Source: Methylococcaceae bacterium UBA1147 (GTDB lineage: Bacteria; Pseudomonadota; Gammaproteobacteria; Methylococcales; UBA1147). Taken from it: 28,238 nt of DNA. The translations under genes were made by a program, and so were the position numbers. This document shows, in pieces, positions 10,099 to 17,547 of the stretch; within the stretch, counting starts at the first letter, position 1, and each line of letters opens with the position of its first letter. The notes beneath the pieces are model-generated. The model was not told the origin of the DNA and searched no databases. It was given only the letters and a program-made list of their open reading frames with translations. The stretch lies in contig DBZZ01000026.1 of the NCBI GenBank assembly GCA_002311315.1, forward strand, positions 1 through 28,238, given 5' to 3'.

Positions 10099-11412
10099 TT
10101 GACGTCGAATGTCTACAAGCCTTTGGCTGAGCGCATGCGGCCTCGCTGTCTGTCCGAATTCGTTGGACAGAAACACTTGCTGGAAAAGGGCAAGCCCCTT
10201 TACCAGGCGGTTGCAGACGGGCATCTGCATTCCATGGTGTTCTGGGGTCCTCCGGGGACTGGAAAAACGACCCTGGCGCGTCTGATTGCCCGGCAGGCGG
10301 ATGCGGAATTCATGGCGCTATCCGCGGTTCTATCTGGTGTCAAGGATATACGGGAGGCCATTGCAAAAGCGTCCGCGCTTCTTGTAGGTAAAAATCGCAG
10401 GAGCATTCTTTTTGTCGACGAGGTGCATCGCTTTAACAAGTCCCAGCAGGATGCCTTCCTGCCTCATGTCGAGGATGGTACGGTCTGCTTCATGGGAGCG
10501 ACCACCGAGAATCCTTCGTTTGCCCTTAACAATGCCCTTCTTTCGCGGAGCCGTGTCTATGTTCTGAAAACCCTGGATAAGCCTGCGCTGGGCGATCTGG
10601 TCGATCGGGCGCTGCTGGATCCTGAGCGAGGCATCGGGGGCGAAGGGAAAAGCCTTGGTAGCGACGGAAAAAAAATGCTGGTGGAGGCAGCAGATGGTGA
10701 TGCCAGGAAACTGCTCAATTATCTTGAGTTGGCAGCGGACATGCCCGAATTGGGCGGTCCGACCGGATTGATTTCATCCGAAACGGTAAAGGCGGTGATT
10801 GCTGGTGGCATTCGGCGGTTTGACAAGCAGGGGGAGGATTTTTACAACCAGATTTCAGCCTTGCACAAATCGGTTCGGGGTAGTGCACCCGATGCGGCTC
10901 TTTACTGGCTTTGCAGGATGCTGGAAGGCGGTTGCGATCCGGTTTATCTGGCCAGAAGGCTCGTCCGGATTGCTTCCGAAGACATCGGTAATGCCGATCC
11001 CCGGGCTTTGCAGTTGGCCGTGAATGCTTGGGAAAGCCTGGAAAGACTCGGCAGCCCAGAAGGTGAGCTCGGGCTTGCTCAGGCCGTTGTTTACCTTGCC
11101 TGCGCGCCAAAAAGCAATGCCGTATACAAGGCCTTCAAGGCGGCGATGCAGGATGTCAGAAACAGCGGCAGTTTCGATGTCCCGCTGCATCTCAGGAACG
11201 CGCCGACCGAATTAATGCGGGATCTTGATTATGGTAGAAAGTATCGTTACGCACACGATGAACCCGATGGCTATGCCGCAGGAGAAAACTACTTTCCTGA
11301 ACCGATGGGGAAAAAATGTTATTACCTGCCAGTTCAGAGAGGACTCGAGATCAAGATTGCGGAGAAGCTCAGGCGATTGCGTGAACTCGACAAGACGGTG
11401 CAAAAACCTTGA
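10099..11412 (+). CDS. rarA: Replication-associated recombination protein A (MgsA/RarA AAA+ ATPase)
   Basis: RarA is a tetrameric clamp-loader-like ATPase that acts at stalled replication forks and binds SSB. The 437-residue protein carries PLAERMRPRCLSEFVGQ at the N-terminus, Walker A GPPGTGKTTLAR near residue 49, Walker B ILFVDEVHRFNKSQQDAFLP and the sensor block GATTENPSFALNNALLSR. It then has the family C-terminal part (HKSVRGSAPDAALYWLCRM, RRLVRIASEDIGNADPRAL). The start is TTG, supported by GAGGAAAG a few bases upstream and by the immediately conserved residues. It lies 77 bases after lolA; a 6-pair hairpin (10037-10051) in that gap has no U run. serS, the usual downstream neighbour, is missing. 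Confidence 0.96.
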   Translation: MTSNVYKPLAERMRPRCLSEFVGQKHLLEKGKPLYQAVADGHLHSMVFWGPPGTGKTTLARLIARQADAEFMALSAVLSGVKDIREAIAKASALLVGKNRRSILFVDEVHRFNKSQQDAFLPHVEDGTVCFMGATTENPSFALNNALLSRSRVYVLKTLDKPALGDLVDRALLDPERGIGGEGKSLGSDGKKMLVEAADGDARKLLNYLELAADMPELGGPTGLISSETVKAVIAGGIRRFDKQGEDFYNQISALHKSVRGSAPDAALYWLCRMLEGGCDPVYLARRLVRIASEDIGNADPRALQLAVNAWESLERLGSPEGELGLAQAVVYLACAPKSNAVYKAFKAAMQDVRNSGSFDVPLHLRNAPTELMRDLDYGRKYRYAHDEPDGYAAGENYFPEPMGKKCYYLPVQRGLEIKIAEKLRRLRELDKTVQKP

Positions 11413-11451
11413 TGCAGGGTGTTTAACCAGAGTTGTTTTCGGGCATGTATT

Positions 11452-11471
11452 TTCAGAAGAATCATTCTGAA
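11452..11471. other. Hairpin between rarA and accA
   Basis: TTCAGAA-GAATCA-TTCTGAA is a perfect 7-pair stem with a 6-base loop, 40 bases after the rarA stop. It has no adjoining T run on either strand. The 209-base gap also holds a TTGACA at 11516-11521 without a well-spaced -10 box, and a small GCAGG-TTTTT-CCTGC stem near 11583. A promoter for accA is expected somewhere here, but I cannot fix it. Confidence 0.25.
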
Positions 11472-11621
11472 TTCCTGTCAACGGCCCTTTTAGACGACCG
11501 TAAAAGCCGGTAAGATTGACAGCAATCGATTACAACGCAGGGTATTCTGGTTTTCAGTTGGGGGGATGAAAGAATACTGAAAGCAGGTTTTTCCTGCACG
11601 CCAATATTCACTGACTGGATT

Positions 11622-12581
11622 ATGAATCTCAAATTTCTTGATTTTGAACAGCCTATTTCTGAACTGGAAGCAAAAATCGAAGAACTCCGCAACGTTGGTT
11701 TTGACCATGAAATCAATATTTCGGAAGAAATTGCCCGTTTGGAAGAAAAAAGTCGGAAGTTAACGGAGTCCATCTTTTCCGTGCTCTCGGCCTGGCAGAT
11801 TTCGCAGTTATCCCGGCATCCGCGTAGACCCTACACGTTAGATTACATAGAACTGCTGTTTACCGACTTCAATCAACTGCACGGTGATCGCAGTTTTCGG
11901 GACGACCCGGCTATCGTTGGTGGTCTGGCGCGGCTGGATGACCGACCCGTGGTAGTGATCGGACACCAGAAAGGCCGCGGTACCAAGGAGAAGCTTTACC
12001 GTAACTTCGGAATGCCCAAGCCAGAAGGTTACCGAAAAGCTCTGAGGTTGATGAAGCTAGCCGAGCGGTTCGGCTTACCGCTTATCTGCTTCATTGATAC
12101 TCCGGGCGCTTACCCGGGGATTGGCGCAGAAGAACGAGGACAGAGTGAGGCCATCGCACGGAACCTGTTTGAGATGTCGAAACTACGAGTGCCGATCATA
12201 TGCACAGTCATCGGCGAAGGCGGGTCTGGCGGGGCACTGGCGATCGGGGTTGGCGACCGGTTGTTGATGCTGGAGTACAGCACCTATTCCGTTATTTCCC
12301 CGGAAGGTTGCGCCTCGATCCTCTGGAAGAGCGCCGACAAGGCGGAACTGGCCGCGGAAGCCATGGCGATTACTTCTTCTCGCTTAAAGGAACTGGGCCT
12401 GATCAATTCAGTTGTAGCAGAACCACTGGGCGGTTGTCATCGGGACATGAAGGCCGGCGCAAAAATGCTCAAGGCAGAGCTTGTGAACCAGTTGATCGAA
12501 CTGGATTCGTTCTCGGTGGACAGTCTGCTGGAAAACCGTTACGAGCGTCTAATGAGTTATGGGGAATACCTCGAAGACTAG
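11622..12581 (+). CDS. accA: Acetyl-CoA carboxylase carboxyltransferase subunit alpha
   Basis: The protein has 319 residues, the same as E. coli AccA. With AccD it forms the cytoplasmic carboxyltransferase that moves the carboxyl group from biotin to acetyl-CoA, the committed step of fatty-acid synthesis. It starts MNLKFLDFEQPISELEAKI, the typical N-terminal helix. HPRRPYTLDYI, HGDRSFRDDPAIVGGLARL, VVIGHQKGRGTKEKLYRNFG, FIDTPGAYPGIGAEERGQSE and VIGEGGSGGALAIGVGDRLL cover the crotonase-like core and CoA site. The ATG is followed at once by conserved residues, although a clear ribosome site is not visible. tilS follows 45 bases later; accA-tilS proximity is known in gammaproteobacteria. Confidence 0.97.
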   Translation: MNLKFLDFEQPISELEAKIEELRNVGFDHEINISEEIARLEEKSRKLTESIFSVLSAWQISQLSRHPRRPYTLDYIELLFTDFNQLHGDRSFRDDPAIVGGLARLDDRPVVVIGHQKGRGTKEKLYRNFGMPKPEGYRKALRLMKLAERFGLPLICFIDTPGAYPGIGAEERGQSEAIARNLFEMSKLRVPIICTVIGEGGSGGALAIGVGDRLLMLEYSTYSVISPEGCASILWKSADKAELAAEAMAITSSRLKELGLINSVVAEPLGGCHRDMKAGAKMLKAELVNQLIELDSFSVDSLLENRYERLMSYGEYLED

Positions 12582-12626
12582 CTTTGGCCACTCTACAAAT
12601 CCGAGCAATCCATTCGCCCGCTATCC

Positions 12627-13940
12627 TTGAGCCCGGAAAATTTTTTCAATGAGCTTGACCGATCGTTCCCGCGGTCGACTTTCCTGATTGCCTTCAGCGG
12701 CGGGCTCGATTCCACTGTACTGCTTCATTTGTGCGCCGCCGGGGCGGGTGCGGAGAACCTTGATCGCTTACTGGCTGTCCATGTGAACCATGGTCTGCAG
12801 CCAGAGGCTGCGACCTGGGCGATGCATTGTTTGAAAGCCTGTGAAAGCCTCGGATTGCGATCAAGGGTTCTTACGGTTGACGGTCATCCAGAAAGGGGAC
12901 AAAGCCCCGAGGAAGCAGCCCGGCTGGCACGCTACGAGGCTTTGCAGTCGCTGGTCACCGACCGGTCGGTCGTTCTTGTGGCCCAGCACCTGGATGATCA
13001 GGCTGAAACGATTCTCTTGCAACTGCTCCGTGGAAGCGGCTTGAAGGGCCTTTCGGGCATGCCTGCTTCGACCGGTTTCGGGGCAGGGGTTCTTCATCGC
13101 CCACTACTGGGCGTTTCCAGGGATTCCCTTCGCCAATATGCGGAAAGGAACGGTTTGACCTGGCTAGATGACCCCAGCAATCAGGATACCTCTTACCAGC
13201 GGAATTACCTGCGCCGGGAAATCATCCCTCGTTTGAAAAGCCGGTGGCCCGGGATGGCTAAAACCCTTGCCCGTGCAGGTAGACATTGTGCCGATGCCCA
13301 GCAGATGCTCAATCAACAGGTCAATTCTTGGTTTGATTCCGTCGTGGTTGCGGAGCGTAACACGATTCGCCTGGAGGCTCTTTCCAATTTCAACAGAAGG
13401 CAGCAAAAATCGATTCTGCGGTACTGGATTGACTGCTCGGGATTTCGTTGTCCCAGTGAGATCAATTTGACCCGGATAATCATCGAAAGCCTGAATGCTG
13501 CCAGTGACCGCCTGCCCTGTATTCGATGGTCCGCTGGAGAGGTCCGGCGTTACCGCGGTGAACTTTACCTGCTGGCGCCAAGTGATGGCTTTGATCCGAA
13601 GAAGACGATTGCCTGGTCGCTTCGAACACCGCTCCGGATCGCGGAGCTTGGCGGTACGCTTGTGTGTAGCATCGACTCTGTCAGTGGTGTCGGGCACGAA
13701 TGGAGTGAGGCGTGTATTCGTTTTCGTACCGGGGGCGAATTGTGCCGGTTGCCGGGACGAAAAGGATCACGCTGCCTGAAAAAAGTTTTTCAAGAGCAGG
13801 GGGTTCCTCCCTGGGAGCGCGATCGTATCCCTTTGGTTTACATTAGGGAAGAACTGGTGGCGGTGGCAGGGCTGTTTGTCTGTGAGCCCTTTCATGAGCA
13901 GGGTCTGTCCTTTAACTGGACCCTTGATGGTAGGTCCTGA
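12627..13940 (+). CDS. tilS: tRNA(Ile)-lysidine synthase
   Basis: TilS converts C34 of the CAU-anticodon tRNA(Ile) to lysidine with ATP and lysine, changing codon reading from AUG to AUA. The 437-residue protein has the N-type ATP-pyrophosphatase P-loop SGGLDS at residues 24-29, then AVHVNHGLQPEA, AQHLDDQAETILLQLLRGSG and WLDDPSNQDTSYQRNYLR, all hallmarks. A middle domain follows, and the C-terminal tRNA-binding domain contains CRLPGRKGSRCLKKVFQEQG and PPWERDRIPLVY. E. coli TilS has 432 residues. The TTG start is poorly supported by a ribosome site, but no ATG or GTG precedes the P-loop in frame, so translation may be coupled to accA. Confidence 0.95.
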   Translation: MSPENFFNELDRSFPRSTFLIAFSGGLDSTVLLHLCAAGAGAENLDRLLAVHVNHGLQPEAATWAMHCLKACESLGLRSRVLTVDGHPERGQSPEEAARLARYEALQSLVTDRSVVLVAQHLDDQAETILLQLLRGSGLKGLSGMPASTGFGAGVLHRPLLGVSRDSLRQYAERNGLTWLDDPSNQDTSYQRNYLRREIIPRLKSRWPGMAKTLARAGRHCADAQQMLNQQVNSWFDSVVVAERNTIRLEALSNFNRRQQKSILRYWIDCSGFRCPSEINLTRIIIESLNAASDRLPCIRWSAGEVRRYRGELYLLAPSDGFDPKKTIAWSLRTPLRIAELGGTLVCSIDSVSGVGHEWSEACIRFRTGGELCRLPGRKGSRCLKKVFQEQGVPPWERDRIPLVYIREELVAVAGLFVCEPFHEQGLSFNWTLDGRS

Positions 13941-14046
13941 AAATTGTCTGGCCCGGCCGTGCCATCTGCCGGCCAAGGCAGCGGACGACTCTGTCAGCGA
14001 CGGACGGATACCGGTGACGGGCCCTGTTTCTCGCCGCCTGCGAACA

Positions 14047-14065
14047 GATTATCATTTTCATTTTG
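14047..14065 (+). promoter_or_regulatory. Fur-box-like sequence upstream of the kinase-like gene
   Basis: GATTATCATTTTCATTTTG matches 13 of 19 positions of the classical Fur box (GATAATGATAATCATTATC) by eye, in either orientation. It lies in the 267-base gap between tilS and the 14208 gene. No good -10/-35 pair overlaps it, so a regulatory role is only possible. The rest of the gap shows no gene. Confidence 0.25.
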
Positions 14066-14207
14066 ACCCGAATCAACAAGGCCAGAGCACAGAGATCAGC
14101 ATGAATTCCTGTAGACACGTTACCCGCCCGCCCCTTTCAGTCTTTGAATCGGCTGTTGCGCCTGTCTGGGTGCAATCCGCGAAGCCATTTATCGAGAGAG
14201 GCTGATC

Positions 14208-15107
14208 ATGCCGATCATTACCATTACCGGTGACCTTGCCAGTGGAAAGAGCTTGGTCGCGAAAAGAATTTGCAGTCTGCTCAATGCCGACTATTTCTCG
14301 ACCGGTCAGATCCAGAGAGAAATCGCCGCCAAGTACGGCATGACGACTCTGGAATTGAACAAGTTTTCCGAGACTCATCCGGAAATTGACGAGGAAATTG
14401 ATAATCGGGTCAAAATGCTTGCCCATGACGAAAGGCAGAGAGTCGTCGATTCAAGAATGGCGTGGTACTTCCTTCCCGATTCATTCAAAGTCTTTCTTTC
14501 AACCAATATTGTTTGTGCAGCGGAGCGGGTCATGGCCGATACGGAACGGTCAAACGAACCGGTTTATGCGGACAGGAATGATGCGATGCTCAAGTTACAG
14601 GAACGCAAGCGCAGCGAGAACAAGCGTTACCTGGAACTCTACGATGCGGATTGCTCATGCTTGTCCAACTTCGATCTGGTGGTCGACACGACGTACTCCG
14701 TTCCGGAGGACACGATCAAGGTGATTATTTCCCAGTTTGATGAGTGGAAGCAGGGACATGCGGTTGAGCGGTTCTGGTATTCTCCACGATCCATTTTGCC
14801 TCTACGGTCTTTGCTGGCCGGGCAAAGTACGCTAGGCAATGAGGAGTTGGCCATTCAGGTGGTTGTTTCAGGGGGTAACCCGTATGCTTACTCAAGCCAT
14901 GAAGGTCTTGCCGTGGCCTTGCGCAACGGACAGGCTTATACGTCGGTAAAAGTCATTGCATGCGATGATGAACGACTTCCCGGTGGAGTCACGGTGGATC
15001 AATACCTTGAAGGCTTTACTGGTTCCAGCGTAATGCAGGAATGGGAGAAGGAATTCGGCTTTGAGTACTTGGCGGTTTCCGGGCGTTTCAGTGAGCGACG
15101 GTTTTGA
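14208..15107 (+). CDS. CMP-kinase-like P-loop protein with an extra C-terminal domain
   Basis: The first 180 residues resemble the short archaeal-type cytidylate kinases: a P-loop ITGDLASGKS (residues 6-15), the STGQIQREIAAKYGM helix, LNKFSETHPEIDEEIDNRV, VVDSRMAWYFLPDSFKVFL and a lid-like region ending KLQERKRSENKRYLELYDAD, then FDLVVDTT. Those enzymes phosphorylate CMP or dCMP and stop at about 180 residues. This protein has 299, with a separate C-terminal part (about 188-299: SPRSILPLRSLLAG, VVVSGGNPYAYSSHEGLAVA, SVKVIACDDE) that I do not recognise with certainty. Its pattern hints at a degenerate ParB/sulfiredoxin-like fold. A good GAGAGG site precedes ATG 14208. It stands alone between tilS and unknown genes. 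The housekeeping cmk gene is not in this window, so this may be an extra kinase rather than the main one. Confidence 0.7.
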   Translation: MPIITITGDLASGKSLVAKRICSLLNADYFSTGQIQREIAAKYGMTTLELNKFSETHPEIDEEIDNRVKMLAHDERQRVVDSRMAWYFLPDSFKVFLSTNIVCAAERVMADTERSNEPVYADRNDAMLKLQERKRSENKRYLELYDADCSCLSNFDLVVDTTYSVPEDTIKVIISQFDEWKQGHAVERFWYSPRSILPLRSLLAGQSTLGNEELAIQVVVSGGNPYAYSSHEGLAVALRNGQAYTSVKVIACDDERLPGGVTVDQYLEGFTGSSVMQEWEKEFGFEYLAVSGRFSERRF

Positions 15108-15224
15108 TCTGATTCGGACAGGACGGGTTTGTGATCCATTGATGATCTCGGGGATTGGTTGTTCGCCTGAACGGCCAGTTCCGGCTGATACGCCCCCGAG
15201 GTTCTCTATCGATTGATTGCTTGG

Positions 15225-15590
15225 TCAGGAGTCCAGCGGAATGATGTGCAGTTCCGATTGCTTGGTTACACTGTTTTCTTCGATGCCTGCGGTCGCCACG
15301 ATCTTGTATATGCATTGGCTCCCCTGGTTTCGCCATTTGACGGACACATGGAACTGGTCTGGGGCGAATGGATGTGTTTCCAGTTCCAGCCACTCAATAT
15401 CGGAAACTTCGTCCAGGGTGATTTCGAATTCACCACGGTTCTCCTGACTTCGCAGGCATTCACGCTCCACCCGGTCGTAAATGGAGACATCCTTGGTCTG
15501 GCCTCTTGCGTTCTTTTTCCATCTGGAATAGATGAACGCAGTGATCAAAACGATCACCAGAAAAAAAAGTCCTACGATAAGCCATCCCAT
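15225..15590 (-). CDS. Single-pass membrane protein of unknown function
   Basis: The 121-residue product begins MGWLIVGLFFLVIVLITAF, a single N-terminal membrane helix (about residues 3-22). The basic SRWKKNARG after it points to the rest of the protein being cytoplasmic. The remaining 90 residues are soluble and strand-rich (GEFEITLDEVSDIEWLELET, QFHVSVKWRNQG, IYKIVATAG, SELHIIPLDS). I do not recognise a family. Reality is supported by a good AGGA ribosome site 7 bases before the ATG and by the coherent hydrophobic-helix-plus-domain layout. It converges with the kinase-like gene. A perfect TATAAT lies on the same strand at 15743-15738, but without a clear -35 box. Confidence 0.6.
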   Translation of the reverse strand: MGWLIVGLFFLVIVLITAFIYSRWKKNARGQTKDVSIYDRVERECLRSQENRGEFEITLDEVSDIEWLELETHPFAPDQFHVSVKWRNQGSQCIYKIVATAGIEENSVTKQSELHIIPLDS

Positions 15591-15984
15591 GTTTTGTTCC
15601 TCGATTCTTGTTTGTTATTTGAAGGGGTGTAGCTGGTTTCAGATCCCGTTTCGAGTCAGCGTCCTAAAAGGTTCGGGTGTATTCAGGAACTACGTATCGA
15701 CGAATGGTCGCTAGACGATGGTTCGCCCGGTGGATGAATTATACCGTTTTTTTTTCTGCATCGAGGCGCTTTTCGAGGGTATAAACCCGGCTTTTGGCTG
15801 CCGAAATGCTGATTGTATCTCGTGAATACAGGGTGCCGGACCCGTGTTTTTCCGCATTCGGTAAATTGATCCAACGCGGGTATTGTTATATCTTGATTAG
15901 CTGTTTCGGCGCAACATCGGGTTATCTGAATCCAGGGTGAGTTCCCGCCAGGCGATGTGCAGAATTGTTTTCGGGGTGCCCACA
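15591..15984. other. 394-base non-coding gap with promoter signals only
   Basis: The gap lies between two divergent genes and holds no recognisable gene or RNA. What can be seen is a minus-strand TATAAT (15743-15738) facing the 15590 gene, a run of nine T at 15747-15755 preceded by only a weak CGGT/ACCG stem, and the plus-strand promoter listed at 15866-15894. Short open frames in it have no ribosome sites. Confidence 0.5.
15866..15894 (+). promoter_or_regulatory. Candidate promoter of the phospholipase gene
   Basis: TTGATC (15866-15871) and TATCTT (15889-15894) are exactly 17 bases apart, each with four of six consensus matches. It lies about 90 bases before the phospholipase ATG at 15985. 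The following leader carries no evident regulatory structure. Confidence 0.4.
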
Positions 15985-16677
15985 ATGAAAAAAGCCTGTT
16001 TTTTCCTGTTGTCGCTGTTCTCGGTTGGAGTCATTGCCGTAGAGCAATTTCATCCCTACGGCCCGGGGAGCGTTTACAACCTGAAAACCTACCTGCCGTG
16101 GCAAAGGGACACAAACGAGATTGTCGCCTATCCCATCGGATGCAGCGTAAATTCGCTTGCCGATTTTGCGTTACAGTCATTTTTTCCCGATAGCCGGGGT
16201 TCTTTTGCCGATGTTTTCCACGACCAGTGTGCGCGTCATGATCTATGCTACCGGCATGGGTACTACACCTACCATCTGACCAAGGACGACTGCGACGATG
16301 AATTTGCTGATGGTCTCGGACTGCAGTGCGGTAATTTCTATCGGGGAGATGAATTCGCCGGGTGTCAGCGAGTGGCCGGGATGCTGATTATGGCGGCGAG
16401 GAAGTTCGGTCACTTGTCCTATCATGCCGACGACTACCGGGTCAGGGATTATGGCTATTACTACGAATACCTGGACGACCGGACAGGACGGTATGCATTG
16501 TTATGGTCATTGTTGGGCCAACAACCCGATGTTCAGCGGAAACTCTATGAAAGCAAGATCAACGGAAATGTTCCCTTGCCATCGAAAGCGCGAACACGCG
16601 ATGTGCTGCACGGTTTCTTCCGAAATGAGCTTGATCTGGCGCAGTTGTTGAAGGCATTGAAAGGTCCGTCACAATAG
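15985..16677 (+). CDS. Secreted phospholipase A2 family protein
   Basis: Starting from ATG 15985 the protein begins MKKACFFLLSLFSVGVIAVEQ, a textbook Sec signal peptide likely cleaved after Ala19 or nearby, so it acts in the periplasm or outside the cell. The catalytic signature is clear: FADVFHDQCARHDLCYRHG with the His85-Asp86 pair, followed by spaced cysteines (KDDCDDEFADGLGLQC, EFAGCQ) as in PLA2 folds. PLA2 enzymes cut the sn-2 ester of phospholipids, usually with calcium. The usual CC pair before the active His is a single Cys here, as in prokaryotic/fungal group members. An earlier GTG (15937) would put 16 polar residues before the signal peptide and is rejected. The C-terminal 90 residues are rich in Tyr and charged residues and not recognised. 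Role (membrane turnover, toxin, host interaction) is open. Confidence 0.8.
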   Translation: MKKACFFLLSLFSVGVIAVEQFHPYGPGSVYNLKTYLPWQRDTNEIVAYPIGCSVNSLADFALQSFFPDSRGSFADVFHDQCARHDLCYRHGYYTYHLTKDDCDDEFADGLGLQCGNFYRGDEFAGCQRVAGMLIMAARKFGHLSYHADDYRVRDYGYYYEYLDDRTGRYALLWSLLGQQPDVQRKLYESKINGNVPLPSKARTRDVLHGFFRNELDLAQLLKALKGPSQ

Positions 16678-16711
16678 CCATCTGGATTCGAACCCGGTCG
16701 CGGTTTGGAGA

Positions 16712-17167
16712 TTAGCCACATTTGGCCAACCCTTTCTTGCGACGCAAAGTGTTGCCAAGTTTGTGTAACAGGGGCTCAAGGCATCTTCCTGCCCCGTACA
16801 TTGCTGCGATCACAAAGAGGTATATGAGCGTGGCCTCTGCGGCAACGAGCATCTGCCCTGTTCGGATGTTCTGCAATCGCGCCTGGTATTCCTGCCTGAT
16901 TGACGAATAGTCGACCTGACCGAATCGATTTTCCAGGCTGGTTATGATGTCCTTCACCGGCAATTTTTTCAACTCGTGTTCTAGCGGCCACACTCCGGTT
17001 TCCTGGTACTCAGGTATTGCAGCCTGGGTTTTCCAGAGCATGCGGATAGACCATGCCCGCAGGACTTTGTCCTCAGTAGGCATCTCGATGAGCAGGAAGA
17101 AAAAAGGGAAGAAAAGCATGATGACACTGGTCAATAGCCAGGCTCTACGCCAGCCGCTGAATTTCAT
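16712..17167 (-). CDS. Two-pass membrane protein of unknown function
   Basis: The 151-residue product has two hydrophobic helices, LLTSVIMLFFPFFFLLI (about residues 11-27) and an alanine- and isoleucine-rich one near residues 108-125. They flank a soluble, charged loop of about 80 residues. The charge pattern would place the loop in the periplasm and both ends in the cytoplasm. I do not recognise the family. No convincing ribosome site precedes the ATG. It converges with the phospholipase gene, 34 bases away, which makes a partner or protective role conceivable but unproven. Confidence 0.5.
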   Translation of the reverse strand: MKFSGWRRAWLLTSVIMLFFPFFFLLIEMPTEDKVLRAWSIRMLWKTQAAIPEYQETGVWPLEHELKKLPVKDIITSLENRFGQVDYSSIRQEYQARLQNIRTGQMLVAAEATLIYLFVIAAMYGAGRCLEPLLHKLGNTLRRKKGLAKCG

Positions 17168-17547
17168 CTGATGTCTGCCAATGCAGGGTCGGTTTCCGGC
17201 AATCTACGCTTCATGATTCTGGCACCAGACACGGGGAAAAGTCGAGTTATTGGAAAGGGCTTGGATTAGTCAATCACTCACTTTTCCGCATTGCCTCATG
17301 CAGTTGCGGTCGGTACGTCGGTGTTCAACCCGATATTTGGAACGATACCGAGGAAGATCAGCGTCTTCACCAATGTTCGTATCTTGTCCATCGGTGTCTG
17401 GTTGTGAGTTGGCGAGGGTTCCGTTCCATTCTGCAGGAGCATTCTTTGAATCCAGGTATATTTATGTTGTTGGCTAGGGGTGGGACCAGTCATCCGTATC
17501 AGGGGCTGGACTTCCGGGTTTAGCAATCATTCCAGTCTGCATTTTGG
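17168..17547. other. 380-base gap without recognisable content
   Basis: I see no gene, RNA or convincing promoter here. A 76-codon minus-strand frame (17526-17296) begins at TTG, has no ribosome site and no recognisable similarity. A short self-complementary sequence TTGGTC-A-GACCAA (17544-17556) spans the suhB stop codon but has no U run. Confidence 0.5.

Noticed and set aside
15747..15755. Run of nine T as an intrinsic terminator
   Set aside because: Only a 4-pair stem precedes it and no plus-strand gene ends nearby; the same bases fit better as the spacer of a minus-strand promoter.
16678..16711. GGATTCGAACCC resembles a tRNA T-arm on the minus strand
   Set aside because: Only two stem pairs form around TTCGAAT, and no matching acceptor, D-arm or anticodon arm can be folded upstream.
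17296..17526. 76-codon minus-strand frame downstream of suhB
   Set aside because: It has a TTG start, no ribosome site and no recognisable similarity or membrane/signal segment.
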